64,000 bases of DNA, taken from the NCBI GenBank assembly GCA_009993605.1, contig JAACTB010000009.1:62001-126000 (forward strand), in the 5' to 3' direction. The translations under genes were made by a program, and so were the position numbers. The notes beneath the pieces were generated by a model. That model was not told where the DNA came from. It was given only the letters and a program-made list of their open reading frames with translations, and made no database searches. Of the stretch, positions 19,241 to 26,257 are shown in pieces. Every line of letters begins with the position of its first letter. The stretch's first letter is position 1. The DNA comes from Erythrobacter sp. (GTDB lineage Bacteria > Pseudomonadota > Alphaproteobacteria > Sphingomonadales > Sphingomonadaceae).

Positions 19241-20731
19241 ATGGCAGAACACAAATTCACGACGATTGCCTATGAAGGCGGCGGCCCCCGGCAATTCGTC
19301 AACACCTTCGTGCTGATGAAGGACAACTGGAATGATTATGGCAATACGATCCTGTTCGATCTCTTCCACTTCGACGGTGAAGGTCAACGTAGCCATTTCG
19401 GATACGTGAAAATTCTGCAGCTATCGCAGACCGGTTCGTCGAAGGTGGAAGCGAACACCAGGCTTCCAAAAGAATTCAGCGATCTTGGTGAAGCCTGTAT
19501 ATCGCTCGGGCAGAGCGAAGATTACTATACCAGCCTGCGTTCGCAATTCGGAACACAAGGTGCGATCACGGTCCTGGAGGCGCTAAAGGACATCGCGGTG
19601 ATGCCAGGCCTCGCTGCCGGTTACGAAACGTCTGCGCCATTCAGAAACGGGATGATGCGGGAGAACGGCGCGGAAAGAGCCCGGCGCTTCGCCTTGAATT
19701 GGATCAAAGGAGAGCCCGCTGAATTCGATCCGAGGTTTTCATTCGAAACACGGATCGGTGATGGCGATGTCCTTACCAGCGCGCAGTTCGATTTCGACGG
19801 AGCCGACCCACTACCCGGCCGGATCGTCGCCCTCATCGGCAGAAACGCGGCAGGCAAAACGTATTTCCTGTCGCAGCTGGCTTCCGACCTTGCACAGATC
19901 GAACGTATGTCCGCAGAACGCAAGGCTTCAAAGGAAGACCGGTTTCCAGATGGCCGACCAGCTTTTTCGCGCGTCATCACTATCTCGTATAGCGCCTTCG
20001 ACCGGTTCAGACGTCCGGCGATCAGCCCCTACAGCAGCTATATTCATAGCGGAATACGCGACGAGAAAGGCCGCCTGTCGACCGCTGCGCTCGTCAATTC
20101 CTATGATGAAAACCGAATACGGATCCGTGAGCTCGATCGCGAACAATACTGGACCGACTGCATATCGAATATCCTTAGCGACGCAGAGGGAATCACAAAG
20201 GCCCGTCTGATCGCCGAAATCAAATCCACCGAACCTTCACAACTGCTCGATACGCTTAGCTCCGGCCAGGCCATTCTCTGGCATTTCGTGACCGCGCTCC
20301 TCTCTTGGATCGATGACGATACGATCGTCCTCTTCGACGAACCGGAAACCCACCTCCATCCCAATGCCGTAGCTAGTCTGTTCCTCGTCCTGACCGATAT
20401 CCTGCGGAAGTTCGATTCCTACGCAGTGCTCGCCACGCACTCGGCGGTCGTGCTGCAGGAGATTCCATCTTCGCGGGTCCAGCATCTGCGGCGCACGGGC
20501 GGCACTACTATCGCTGAGACTCTCGACATTGAAAGTTTCGGTGAAAGCGTTACCGATCTGACCCGGCACGTATTTAAAACCGTAGAGGTCGATAGCCTCT
20601 ATAAGAATGTGTTGAAAAAGTTGGCGCGATCGATGTCCGCGCAGGAAGTGCTTGAACTTTTCCCGCAAGGTCTGAGCATTTCAGCGCAGTCCTATCTCTT
20701 GGCCCAATACGAACGCGAGCAGGAACTTTGA
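19241..20731 (+). CDS. PtuA-like ABC/AAA ATPase (Septu-like) with extra N-terminal domain
   Basis: 496 aa. Walker A 'GRNAAGKT' (200-207), ABC signature 'LSSGQ', Walker B 'TIVLFDEPETHLHP' and H-loop 'VLATHSAV' make this an SMC/OLD-like ABC ATPase of the AAA_21 kind. It is paired with an HNH nuclease gene, overlapping by 4 bp, as in Septu (PtuA/PtuB) and retron-associated PtuAB systems. Unlike typical PtuA, the nucleotide-binding domain is preceded by about 190 residues of unrecognised sequence, which may be a sensor or assembly module. Expected role: an ATPase scaffold that restrains or activates the nuclease during phage infection. Confidence 0.78.
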   Translation: MAEHKFTTIAYEGGGPRQFVNTFVLMKDNWNDYGNTILFDLFHFDGEGQRSHFGYVKILQLSQTGSSKVEANTRLPKEFSDLGEACISLGQSEDYYTSLRSQFGTQGAITVLEALKDIAVMPGLAAGYETSAPFRNGMMRENGAERARRFALNWIKGEPAEFDPRFSFETRIGDGDVLTSAQFDFDGADPLPGRIVALIGRNAAGKTYFLSQLASDLAQIERMSAERKASKEDRFPDGRPAFSRVITISYSAFDRFRRPAISPYSSYIHSGIRDEKGRLSTAALVNSYDENRIRIRELDREQYWTDCISNILSDAEGITKARLIAEIKSTEPSQLLDTLSSGQAILWHFVTALLSWIDDDTIVLFDEPETHLHPNAVASLFLVLTDILRKFDSYAVLATHSAVVLQEIPSSRVQHLRRTGGTTIAETLDIESFGESVTDLTRHVFKTVEVDSLYKNVLKKLARSMSAQEVLELFPQGLSISAQSYLLAQYEREQEL

Positions 20732-21570
20732 AGAAACTTGCCTTGCTGACGAGTCCGCCCAGCCATCTTGATCGGTATATCGGCATCCGCGATGCCAAGC
20801 AGCGGCCCACTCGCGACGTCCTCACCAACAACCATGCTGCGATTGCAGCCCGCTACCAAGCACTCGATAATTGTGTAGGCGCTGGACAGATCGAACACAT
20901 CGGCGCCTCCCCGCTTCAGAACATCAGTGACCAACTTCGGCATTGCTACGGTTCGCAAACCAAGCGTCTGCTCGGACTGAAGAAGCAGATAAAGAAAGCG
21001 CAGGCAAAGGAGGCGCTTAAATTTTGTCCCTATTGCGGAACAACCACCAATACGACGCATGACCACTACCTACCTGCGACCGATTTTCCCGAATTCGCGG
21101 TCCATGCCCTAAATCTTGTTCCATGCTGTTCACTATGTAATACGATCAAGGGAGACCGATGGATTGACCAGGCCGGTCAGCGCATTTTCATCAACTTTTA
21201 TCTCGATGACATTCCCGATGCTCTCTATCTGCATGTAGATCTAATCACTCGGCCAGGTTTCGATACCGTGGGCGCGAGGTTCCGCATCGAAGAGGGCGAA
21301 CTAGAATTGGAGGAGTGGGAACTCATCCGGCACCATTACGACCGGCTTGGACTGATCGAGCGCTATGACGACAACGCGAATGATGAAATCGCCGGCATGT
21401 TGAGGGATGCGGCGACCCACGTAGAAGCAGGCGGACCCGATGCGCGGCGTTTTCTGGCTCGCCAGGCAGCGAAAAGTTGTAACGTCTTCGGCCAGAACAA
21501 CTGGCGTGCGGTCCTGCTGGCGGCGCTTGCGGATCACGCTGAGTTAGAAGCTTGGATCGACGCAGGGTGA
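20728..21570 (+). CDS. PtuB-like HNH endonuclease
   Basis: 280 aa. It starts with TTG at 20728, embedded in the ATPase stop (TTGA overlap) and preceded by AGGA at good spacing, so it is coupled to the ATPase. The HNH core lies near residues 98-145: 'FCPYCG', 'THDHYLPATDFPEF', 'LNLVPCCSLCNTIKGD'. Together these give two CxxC zinc pairs and the H-N-N catalytic set in the arrangement seen in PtuB/RcaB proteins. A Lys-rich helix precedes it ('LLGLKKQIKKAQAKEALK'). It likely cuts DNA or tRNA when released by the PtuA-like partner; the target is unknown. Confidence 0.8.
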   Translation: MKKLALLTSPPSHLDRYIGIRDAKQRPTRDVLTNNHAAIAARYQALDNCVGAGQIEHIGASPLQNISDQLRHCYGSQTKRLLGLKKQIKKAQAKEALKFCPYCGTTTNTTHDHYLPATDFPEFAVHALNLVPCCSLCNTIKGDRWIDQAGQRIFINFYLDDIPDALYLHVDLITRPGFDTVGARFRIEEGELELEEWELIRHHYDRLGLIERYDDNANDEIAGMLRDAATHVEAGGPDARRFLARQAAKSCNVFGQNNWRAVLLAALADHAELEAWIDAG

Positions 21571-21639
21571 CTTGGTAAATTTTCGGTTGATGTTTGAAGC
21601 GAAGGGGAGACGGTTTTCACGATCGCGCGAATTGCGGCG

Positions 21640-22227
21640 TCAGAACGGGATTGGACGTGCCATCTCGATAGCGTGCCAAGCCTGGAATGCGGCGAACAAG
21701 CTGCGCGTTTCCTTCTTGCCCATGGTGGTCGCGACATAGGCGAGCCAGATCAGTTGTGAACGAACGCCCGCAGCCTTTGCCTGGCCTAACAGGTGCGTTT
21801 CGTAGCAATTCCGTAACCCGAAGGTTTCCGCCAGGTTAATCATGGCATCCTCGGGGGCGCTCATCAAATTGAGGTTCGAAGGCTGGACGTTCTTCAATCT
21901 GTCGATGATGTCGAGATAGACCAGTCCGGCTTCGAGGATGTAACGCCGGTCCCAGAAGGTTTCGTTCGCTTCGCTACATCCCAGGACGACGTGCCGATCG
22001 TGCGACAAGGAGCCAAGTCGGCGCAGGAATAGCGCGCGGTCATTATTGTCCGTAGTCGACATATGATGGCATGAGAAAGCCGGATCGCCATCCACGAAGG
22101 ACACCTCAAATGCTCCGAAGCAAGTAAGGCGCCGGTATTCCTCTCCCTCCTGCAGCGGACCATCAACATGAACGATGCTGACGAGGTTCGCCGGGTGCCG
22201 CCTCTCAGGTCGTGTCGCGGTGGCCAT
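21640..22227 (-). CDS. Hypothetical protein, last gene of exonuclease operon
   Basis: 195 aa from the ATG at 22227, chosen over a GTG at 22296 because of a GATGGAAA ribosome site. I do not recognise the family. The sequence is soluble and mixed alpha/beta, with 'VSIVHVDGPLQEGEEYRRLTCFGAFEVSFVDGDPAFSCHH' near the start and a helical second half. It follows the 282-aa unknown with about 70 nt between them and ends the five-gene minus-strand operon that includes a DnaQ-type exonuclease. Mobile-element housekeeping is possible but not shown. Confidence 0.6.
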   Translation of the reverse strand: MATATRPERRHPANLVSIVHVDGPLQEGEEYRRLTCFGAFEVSFVDGDPAFSCHHMSTTDNNDRALFLRRLGSLSHDRHVVLGCSEANETFWDRRYILEAGLVYLDIIDRLKNVQPSNLNLMSAPEDAMINLAETFGLRNCYETHLLGQAKAAGVRSQLIWLAYVATTMGKKETRSLFAAFQAWHAIEMARPIPF

Positions 22228-22300
22228 TGCGTATTTCCATCTGAAGTAATGGGCGTTGAAGATCGAGTGAGGGGTTAGGTAAAAAGGGCCAGACACAAAG

Positions 22301-23149
22301 TCAGTTGTTACCGGCGTCCGCAGCCGCGAAGCGATCGCAGAAGGCCAGCTTCATAAAATGCTCCGTCAATGCTCGCGTGCCCTTCTCGGTCACCATCTCA
22401 CTCCAAGCATCCCAGCGGTCGATGCGTTCGACCAACCAGAGGTAGAAGCTGTCGCGGGCATGCCGATCGCCTTCAGGCCATGACATTGTCCAGAGGGTGG
22501 AGCGCACTGGAATCTCACGCGTGATACGCAAGCCGATCAGCTTGACTACGGGAACGCCGTCGATGCTGTCGGTGGTGAACCGGTGAGCCATGCGTGTCGC
22601 GACCTCCTCGCGATGGGCAACGAGTTCGGCCGCCGCCTTGCGTTCGGGAGAATGGGCCAGCCCCTTGGTGGCTGCGATCCAGTCCAGACCCACGTTTTCG
22701 TCCGCATCGTCGCGAGTCCTTGTCGCGATCAACATCTGGAGAACGGCTCGCCCTTCCAGAGTGAGCCTTCTGCTGTTGGGCTTCAGAAGATCAGTGCTCT
22801 TCAGAAACATTTCGACGAAATCGCCGAGGTGCCGATCGCACATGAATATATCTCGGGCTTTCTCCCCTTTCTCAACGAACCGCCCATCGACGATCGCCAT
22901 ATAAGAAAGAAGAAAATCAAGAATATCGTTGGTCGACCAGCAATACTCTTCAGCCAGGCCGAACCGTGTGACCCAAAACGCTTCGCGCACCGAACCCCAT
23001 TCCCGCCCCTCCTCATCGACTAGCGGGGGCTCACCCGGGACTTCGCCGATCGATGTAAGCCAATATCCCCAAGGCAGGTCAGGATGACGGTGATCGCCAT
23101 AGCGCGTGGGCTCGGGTTCGCCGAAACAGTTAGAATATCCTGTCGCCAT
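22301..23149 (-). CDS. Hypothetical protein in exonuclease operon
   Basis: 282 aa, soluble, acidic/aromatic-rich N-terminus ('PDLPWGYWLTSIGEVPGEPPLVDEEGREWGSVREAFWVTRFGLAEEYCWS'). I recognise no domain. The start overlaps the last base of the upstream gene (23149), so the two are translated together. The conserved-looking 'GLRITREIPVRSTLWTMSWPEGDRHARDSFYLWLVERIDRW' in the C-terminal half may help database searches. Confidence 0.6.
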   Translation of the reverse strand: MATGYSNCFGEPEPTRYGDHRHPDLPWGYWLTSIGEVPGEPPLVDEEGREWGSVREAFWVTRFGLAEEYCWSTNDILDFLLSYMAIVDGRFVEKGEKARDIFMCDRHLGDFVEMFLKSTDLLKPNSRRLTLEGRAVLQMLIATRTRDDADENVGLDWIAATKGLAHSPERKAAAELVAHREEVATRMAHRFTTDSIDGVPVVKLIGLRITREIPVRSTLWTMSWPEGDRHARDSFYLWLVERIDRWDAWSEMVTEKGTRALTEHFMKLAFCDRFAAADAGNN

Positions 23150-23889
23150 CAGTCCGCGCCATTCTGACGGTTCGGCGGGGGAAGCTGGAGGGTTTCAGGC
23201 GTATCACCGGTGGGCGATGAACTCGCTCCGCCCAGTTCCTCCAATGCCCGAGCGAATGCGATAATCTGTCCGTAAACGTATGCCTGATCACGGTAGACAT
23301 CGTCTTTGCGCGAACTGCGATCGTAACCCTTGGGCACAAAATCGCCGATGTGATCGGTATCGAAGCCGAGCCACCAAAGATCCTCGTGCTCAAACTCGTC
23401 CTTGGTTGCTTGAACGGTCCGGTAGTTGCGCTTGATGCGCGTGACCGTGACATGGCAGACAGTGTAACGCTCGGTCCAGGGATCGCCATATGCCTCTAGG
23501 GCAAAGCGATTGACCTCGCATGCCTTGCCGTAGGTGAGGCCGCCATGGACCGAATTTGAGATTTCGAGAGGAACGGCTTCTGCATCGAACCCGAAAAGCG
23601 GATGGGACGGATCGACACCTACATAGCCAGACAACGTGCCATTCTCTTGGCGCAGGATGATGCAACCTAAACCGGTCTCCTTGTCGACCCACGCGACCTT
23701 ATCGGCCTCGTCATTCCAAGGACCATCGCCCGACGGTTTGCGATCGGGGTTGTGCCAGACCTGCAGCGCGGTGACCGCGGTGTCTGCCACCGGGTAGGTC
23801 ACGGGAGCGAGACTAACCAAACCCTCAGGTAGTTCGGATTTCGTGATTTGCTTGCCGCGGGCTTGCGGCTTCGTGGGCTTCTTAGCCAT
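23149..23889 (-). CDS. Phage/plasmid-type hypothetical protein (HGGLTY...WWxGFD family)
   Basis: 246 aa. It carries 'VPLEISNSVHGGLTYGKAC' and later 'LWWLGFDTDHIGDFVP'. The pairing of HGGLTY with WWxGFDxxHxGD recurs, from memory, in hypothetical proteins of phages and plasmids, which supports mobile origin of this operon. No enzymatic role is known to me. A basic N-terminal tail ('MAKKPTKPQARGKQITK') could contact nucleic acid. It lies 63 nt downstream of the DnaQ-like exonuclease gene and touches the next gene end to start. Confidence 0.65.
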   Translation of the reverse strand: MAKKPTKPQARGKQITKSELPEGLVSLAPVTYPVADTAVTALQVWHNPDRKPSGDGPWNDEADKVAWVDKETGLGCIILRQENGTLSGYVGVDPSHPLFGFDAEAVPLEISNSVHGGLTYGKACEVNRFALEAYGDPWTERYTVCHVTVTRIKRNYRTVQATKDEFEHEDLWWLGFDTDHIGDFVPKGYDRSSRKDDVYRDQAYVYGQIIAFARALEELGGASSSPTGDTPETLQLPPPNRQNGAD

Positions 23890-23952
23890 GACGGGTATCC
23901 TGTCTCGTTGTCGGCAAATTGGTGGAATGGGGATCAGGGAAAAGAGGCGGAT

Positions 23953-24828
23953 CTACCGATAGCGGTCGAACGCGGTGCGCCGGGTCATGCGGGGACCACC
24001 GTGCTTCGCACCCTTACCGCTTGCGTAGACGTTCACGGCGAGCCACGCCTGCTCGGCTAAGAGCTCACGGTCGATGACCTCGCGCCACCACACCTTGCTA
24101 TTCGGATTCCAGCGGTAGCCGCGAAGGCGCAACGCGTCCTTGACTTCAAAGGCAGCACCAATCGCTTCGATCAGATGGCTGTCGGAATGGGCGTGCTGAT
24201 CCAGTTCATACATGAGCGGAACACCGTCCGTGTCTTCATGACGGAGCAACTCGACGACTGCATCGACATCATTCTCTGCGCGGTGCCCGTTGAAATACCA
24301 GCCGGCCTGCATTCCGAGATAACCGAGCGAGCGGCCTTCAAAACCGGCTTCGCGCCAGTCGATGCCCTCGCACGAACAGGCCCAAGGGCGGCCGGGCAGC
24401 AGGGGCAGGCGCTTCTCCACCATCGGACGGTCGAATGACGCGTTATGGGCGATGACCAGATCGGCATCTTCGACGATCTTCAGGATCATCTTCTCGTCCA
24501 AGCGCTGGCCCGCTAAGTCGAAATCGGTGATGCCAGTGAGCCGGGTGATGTCCTGGGGCAAGGGAAAGCCGGGATCTTCGCGCCAGGACCAGGCCTTGCC
24601 GATTTCGACAATCACCCCGTCGTCATCATACCGGAAGCGGCGCATGGCCAGTTCGATAACTACATCGTTGTCGTGGTCGAGCCCGGTAGTCTCCACATCG
24701 ATGACTACGGCGGTCGTGGTCTGTCCGTCGAGGTTGCCGACGCCGGTCAATCCGGGCCGGAGATCGATCTTGGTAAGAATGCGTGCGTCGTCGAGAGTTG
24801 GGCGAAGTGCCAAAATTTTTGCAGTCAT
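23953..24828 (-). CDS. DnaQ-like 3'-5' exonuclease (DEDDh)
   Basis: 291 aa from the ATG at 24828 (ribosome site AAGGA about 8 nt upstream); a longer in-frame start at 24933 overlaps the previous gene. Exo I 'VVIDVETTGLD' (DxE), Exo II region 'LVIAHNASFDRPMV' and Exo III 'HRAENDVDAV' (HxxxxD) complete a DEDDh exonuclease site. A C-terminal extension of ~80 residues ('LRLRGYRWNPNSKVWWREV...LAEQAWL') resembles the tail of sphingomonad plasmid/ICE exonucleases. It would remove nucleotides from DNA or RNA 3' ends in the cytoplasm. Second gene of the operon starting at 25291. Confidence 0.85.
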   Translation of the reverse strand: MTAKILALRPTLDDARILTKIDLRPGLTGVGNLDGQTTTAVVIDVETTGLDHDNDVVIELAMRRFRYDDDGVIVEIGKAWSWREDPGFPLPQDITRLTGITDFDLAGQRLDEKMILKIVEDADLVIAHNASFDRPMVEKRLPLLPGRPWACSCEGIDWREAGFEGRSLGYLGMQAGWYFNGHRAENDVDAVVELLRHEDTDGVPLMYELDQHAHSDSHLIEAIGAAFEVKDALRLRGYRWNPNSKVWWREVIDRELLAEQAWLAVNVYASGKGAKHGGPRMTRRTAFDRYR

Positions 24829-24889
24829 GGGAGGTTCCTTAAGGGCTGGGAGAGAGGCGTTGCGGCAAGGATCGGATGCGTCCTTCGTT

Positions 24890-25291
24890 TCAACCAAGCG
24901 GTTCGAAGATCTCGCCTTCGTCAGCGACATCATCGTCCATTAGGGCATCCAGAGCCCCTGACCCGATGTCGAGATCGAGCCCCAAACCGTGAATGAGCAC
25001 GGCGCGAGCACAGTCAGTTTGGGTAACGCACGCTTCGACTGGCGGAACGCCATCGAACGCACGGCGAGGAGCAAGCATCCACGCCATCGGATCAGTCCCG
25101 ATACCTTCGCGCTGAAACCGGGCGCCAACCTCGGTCGCAACCAGAGTTACCCTCACGATCTGGCGCAGAGTGAGAGCGATTGTTTCTTCATCGTGCCCGT
25201 GATCCAAAGGATCGAGTATCCAGCGGTTCGCTTCGGAAATGGCGGCGGCGGGAGGCCGGGCAGCATGAAGCTTCGTTTTCGAAAGACCCAT
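24890..25291 (-). CDS. Small hypothetical protein, first gene of exonuclease operon
   Basis: 133 aa with a strong ribosome site (GAGGAGA, 8 nt before ATG). The stretch 'DPMAWMLAPRRAFDGVPPVEACVTQTDCARAVLIHGLGLDL' faintly recalls the toxin-binding C-terminal domain of Xre/MbcA/ParS antitoxins (W..P...F.G..P.......A...L), but no cognate toxin is adjacent and the match is weak. The acidic C-terminus is 'LMDDDVADEGEIFEPLG'. It is driven by the TTGACA promoter at 25347-25374. Confidence 0.6.
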   Translation of the reverse strand: MGLSKTKLHAARPPAAAISEANRWILDPLDHGHDEETIALTLRQIVRVTLVATEVGARFQREGIGTDPMAWMLAPRRAFDGVPPVEACVTQTDCARAVLIHGLGLDLDIGSGALDALMDDDVADEGEIFEPLG

Positions 25292-25346
25292 ATTGATGTC
25301 TCCTCACGTATGTTCCGCTGCTTCAAAGCTGCGGTTCGTAAAGGGA

Positions 25347-25374
25347 CATATAGGGCAACACTTCAATATGTCAA
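25347..25374 (-). promoter_or_regulatory. Strong sigma70 promoter for the exonuclease operon
   Basis: Read on the minus strand, TTGACA (25374-25369) and TATATG (25352-25347) are separated by 16 nt, about 55 nt upstream of the first gene's ATG at 25291. The -35 is a perfect consensus. The promoter is overlapped by the inverted repeats at 25357-25397, which suggests repressor control. Confidence 0.7.
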
Positions 25375-25397
25375 GAGTGTTGAAGCAATGAAGTGTT
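25357..25397. promoter_or_regulatory. Overlapping inverted repeats, candidate operator
   Basis: AACACTTCA (25357-25365) is an exact inverted copy of TGAAGTGTT (25389-25397). Inside it, CTTCAA (25361-25366) pairs with TTGAAG (25380-25385), and AACACT (25357-25362) pairs with AGTGTT (25376-25381). The repeats straddle the -35/spacer of the operon promoter. The remaining 25398-25581 holds no recognisable gene. Confidence 0.5.
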
Positions 25398-25581
25398 TTG
25401 ACCCCGGAGCTTGCCGGACAGCGATACAATTGTTGACCGACCAGTCGGTTCTCGCCGCACTTTCGAAGTGGCGAACGATAGAGGATTGGAATGGCAGCTG
25501 CCCTGCGGCAGTTAGTGCGCAGCAAAGGTCTGCACCCGTTGAGAATTTATCCACAAACTTCATCAATACAATGGTAATGAA

Positions 25582-25603
25582 CCGTTGAAGTTATCTTCAT
25601 CGG
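25582..25603. promoter_or_regulatory. Palindromic candidate operator of the ArsR-type regulator
   Basis: Arms CCGTTGAAG (25582-25590) and CTTCATCGG (25595-25603) are separated by TTAT and match at 8 of 9 positions. The site lies 18 nt before the regulator's ATG and just after a possible -10 TACAAT (25567-25572), as expected for autorepression. The TTGAAG half-site also occurs in the repeats at 25361-25385. Confidence 0.55.
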
Positions 25604-25620
25604 CTGGTAGTCGCAAACCC

Positions 25621-25893
25621 ATGCAAAACAAAAACACAAAAGTCCTTAACGCACTTTCCCAGCCCAACAGGCTTGCGCTTTTCGAAGCGATCGCCAACGC
25701 AAAAGATGGGCTAACTACGACCGAAGCTGCAAAAGCGGCAGGCACTCTGCTGAATACCGCAGCGGTCAATCTCACTGTTCTGGAAGCGGCTGGTCTCATA
25801 TCTTCCAAGAAATCCGGACGTTCCGTTACGCATACCGCAAAGCTTGAGACGGTTCGAAAGCTTGCTGACTATCTCAGCCAGATTGGAAAATAA
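25621..25893 (+). CDS. ArsR-type winged-helix regulator without metal-binding cysteines
   Basis: 90 aa from the ATG at 25621; a TTG 12 codons upstream lies inside the palindrome and is not preferred. The winged HTH reads 'VLNALSQPNRLALFEAIANAKDGLTTTEAAKAAGTLLNTAAVNLTVLEAAGLISSKKSGRSVTHTAK', the usual ArsR/SmtB order. There is no Cys and no ELCVCDL metal site, so it is probably not a metal sensor despite the adjacent cobalt/nickel genes. It is divergent from the exonuclease operon and could repress both itself and that operon through the TTGAAG repeats (inference). Confidence 0.75.
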   Translation: MQNKNTKVLNALSQPNRLALFEAIANAKDGLTTTEAAKAAGTLLNTAAVNLTVLEAAGLISSKKSGRSVTHTAKLETVRKLADYLSQIGK

Positions 25894-25960
25894 GCGCAGA
25901 GGGTCAGCGTCCAAGACCGCATGGTGACACAGCAATGACAAAACTTGCGCTTAGAGTGAG

Positions 25961-25984
25961 CATAGGGTAGCCCCCTATCCTATG
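25961..25984. promoter_or_regulatory. DmeR/RcnR-type operator overlapping the dmeR start codon
   Basis: Arms CATAGGGTAG (25961-25970) and CTATCCTATG (25975-25984) flank CCCC; they match at 9 of 10 positions. This fits the G/C-tract-centred palindromes bound by RcnR/DmeR/CsoR-family repressors. The right arm contains the ATG of dmeR itself, so repressor binding and translation start share the same bases. Confidence 0.7.
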
Positions 25985-26257
25985 TCGCACACAAGTTCTG
26001 ATAAAAGGCTCATGGCGCGCGTCAAGCGCCTCAAAGGCCAAGTCGAAGCAATTGAACGGGCCCTCAACGCTGAGGCCCCTTGCGGCGAAGTGCTTAACCT
26101 CGTCGCATCGGTTCGCGGGGCGGTAAACGGGCTGACGGTCGAACTGATCGAAGACCATGTCCGCGAGCATGTCTCGAACCCCGATACGGACAAGGATGCC
26201 GACCGGGCTCAGGGCGCTGCAGATCTCATTCAGGTGGTGAGAACCTACCTGAAATGA
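25982..26257 (+). CDS. dmeR: DmeR/RcnR-like nickel/cobalt-responsive repressor
   Basis: 91 aa, CsoR/RcnR/FrmR family. The helical pattern 'RLMARVKRLKGQVEAIERALNAEAPCGEVLNLVASVRGAVNGLTVELIEDHVREHV' is typical. His3 of 'MSHT', the Cys in 'APCGEV' and the downstream His residues fit the Ni/Co ligand set of RcnR (N-terminus, His3, Cys35, His64). That supports the start at 25982 although no ribosome site exists and the operator covers it; an internal ATG at 26012 with AAAGG would lose His3. It overlaps dmeF by 4 bp (ATGA) and should derepress it when Ni(II) or Co(II) binds. Confidence 0.88.
   Translation: MSHTSSDKRLMARVKRLKGQVEAIERALNAEAPCGEVLNLVASVRGAVNGLTVELIEDHVREHVSNPDTDKDADRAQGAADLIQVVRTYLK

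Noticed and set aside
24890..25291. Call of an antitoxin (MbcA/ParS-like) for the first gene of the exonuclease operon
   Set aside because: Only a weak pattern match, and no RES-domain or other toxin gene is adjacent.
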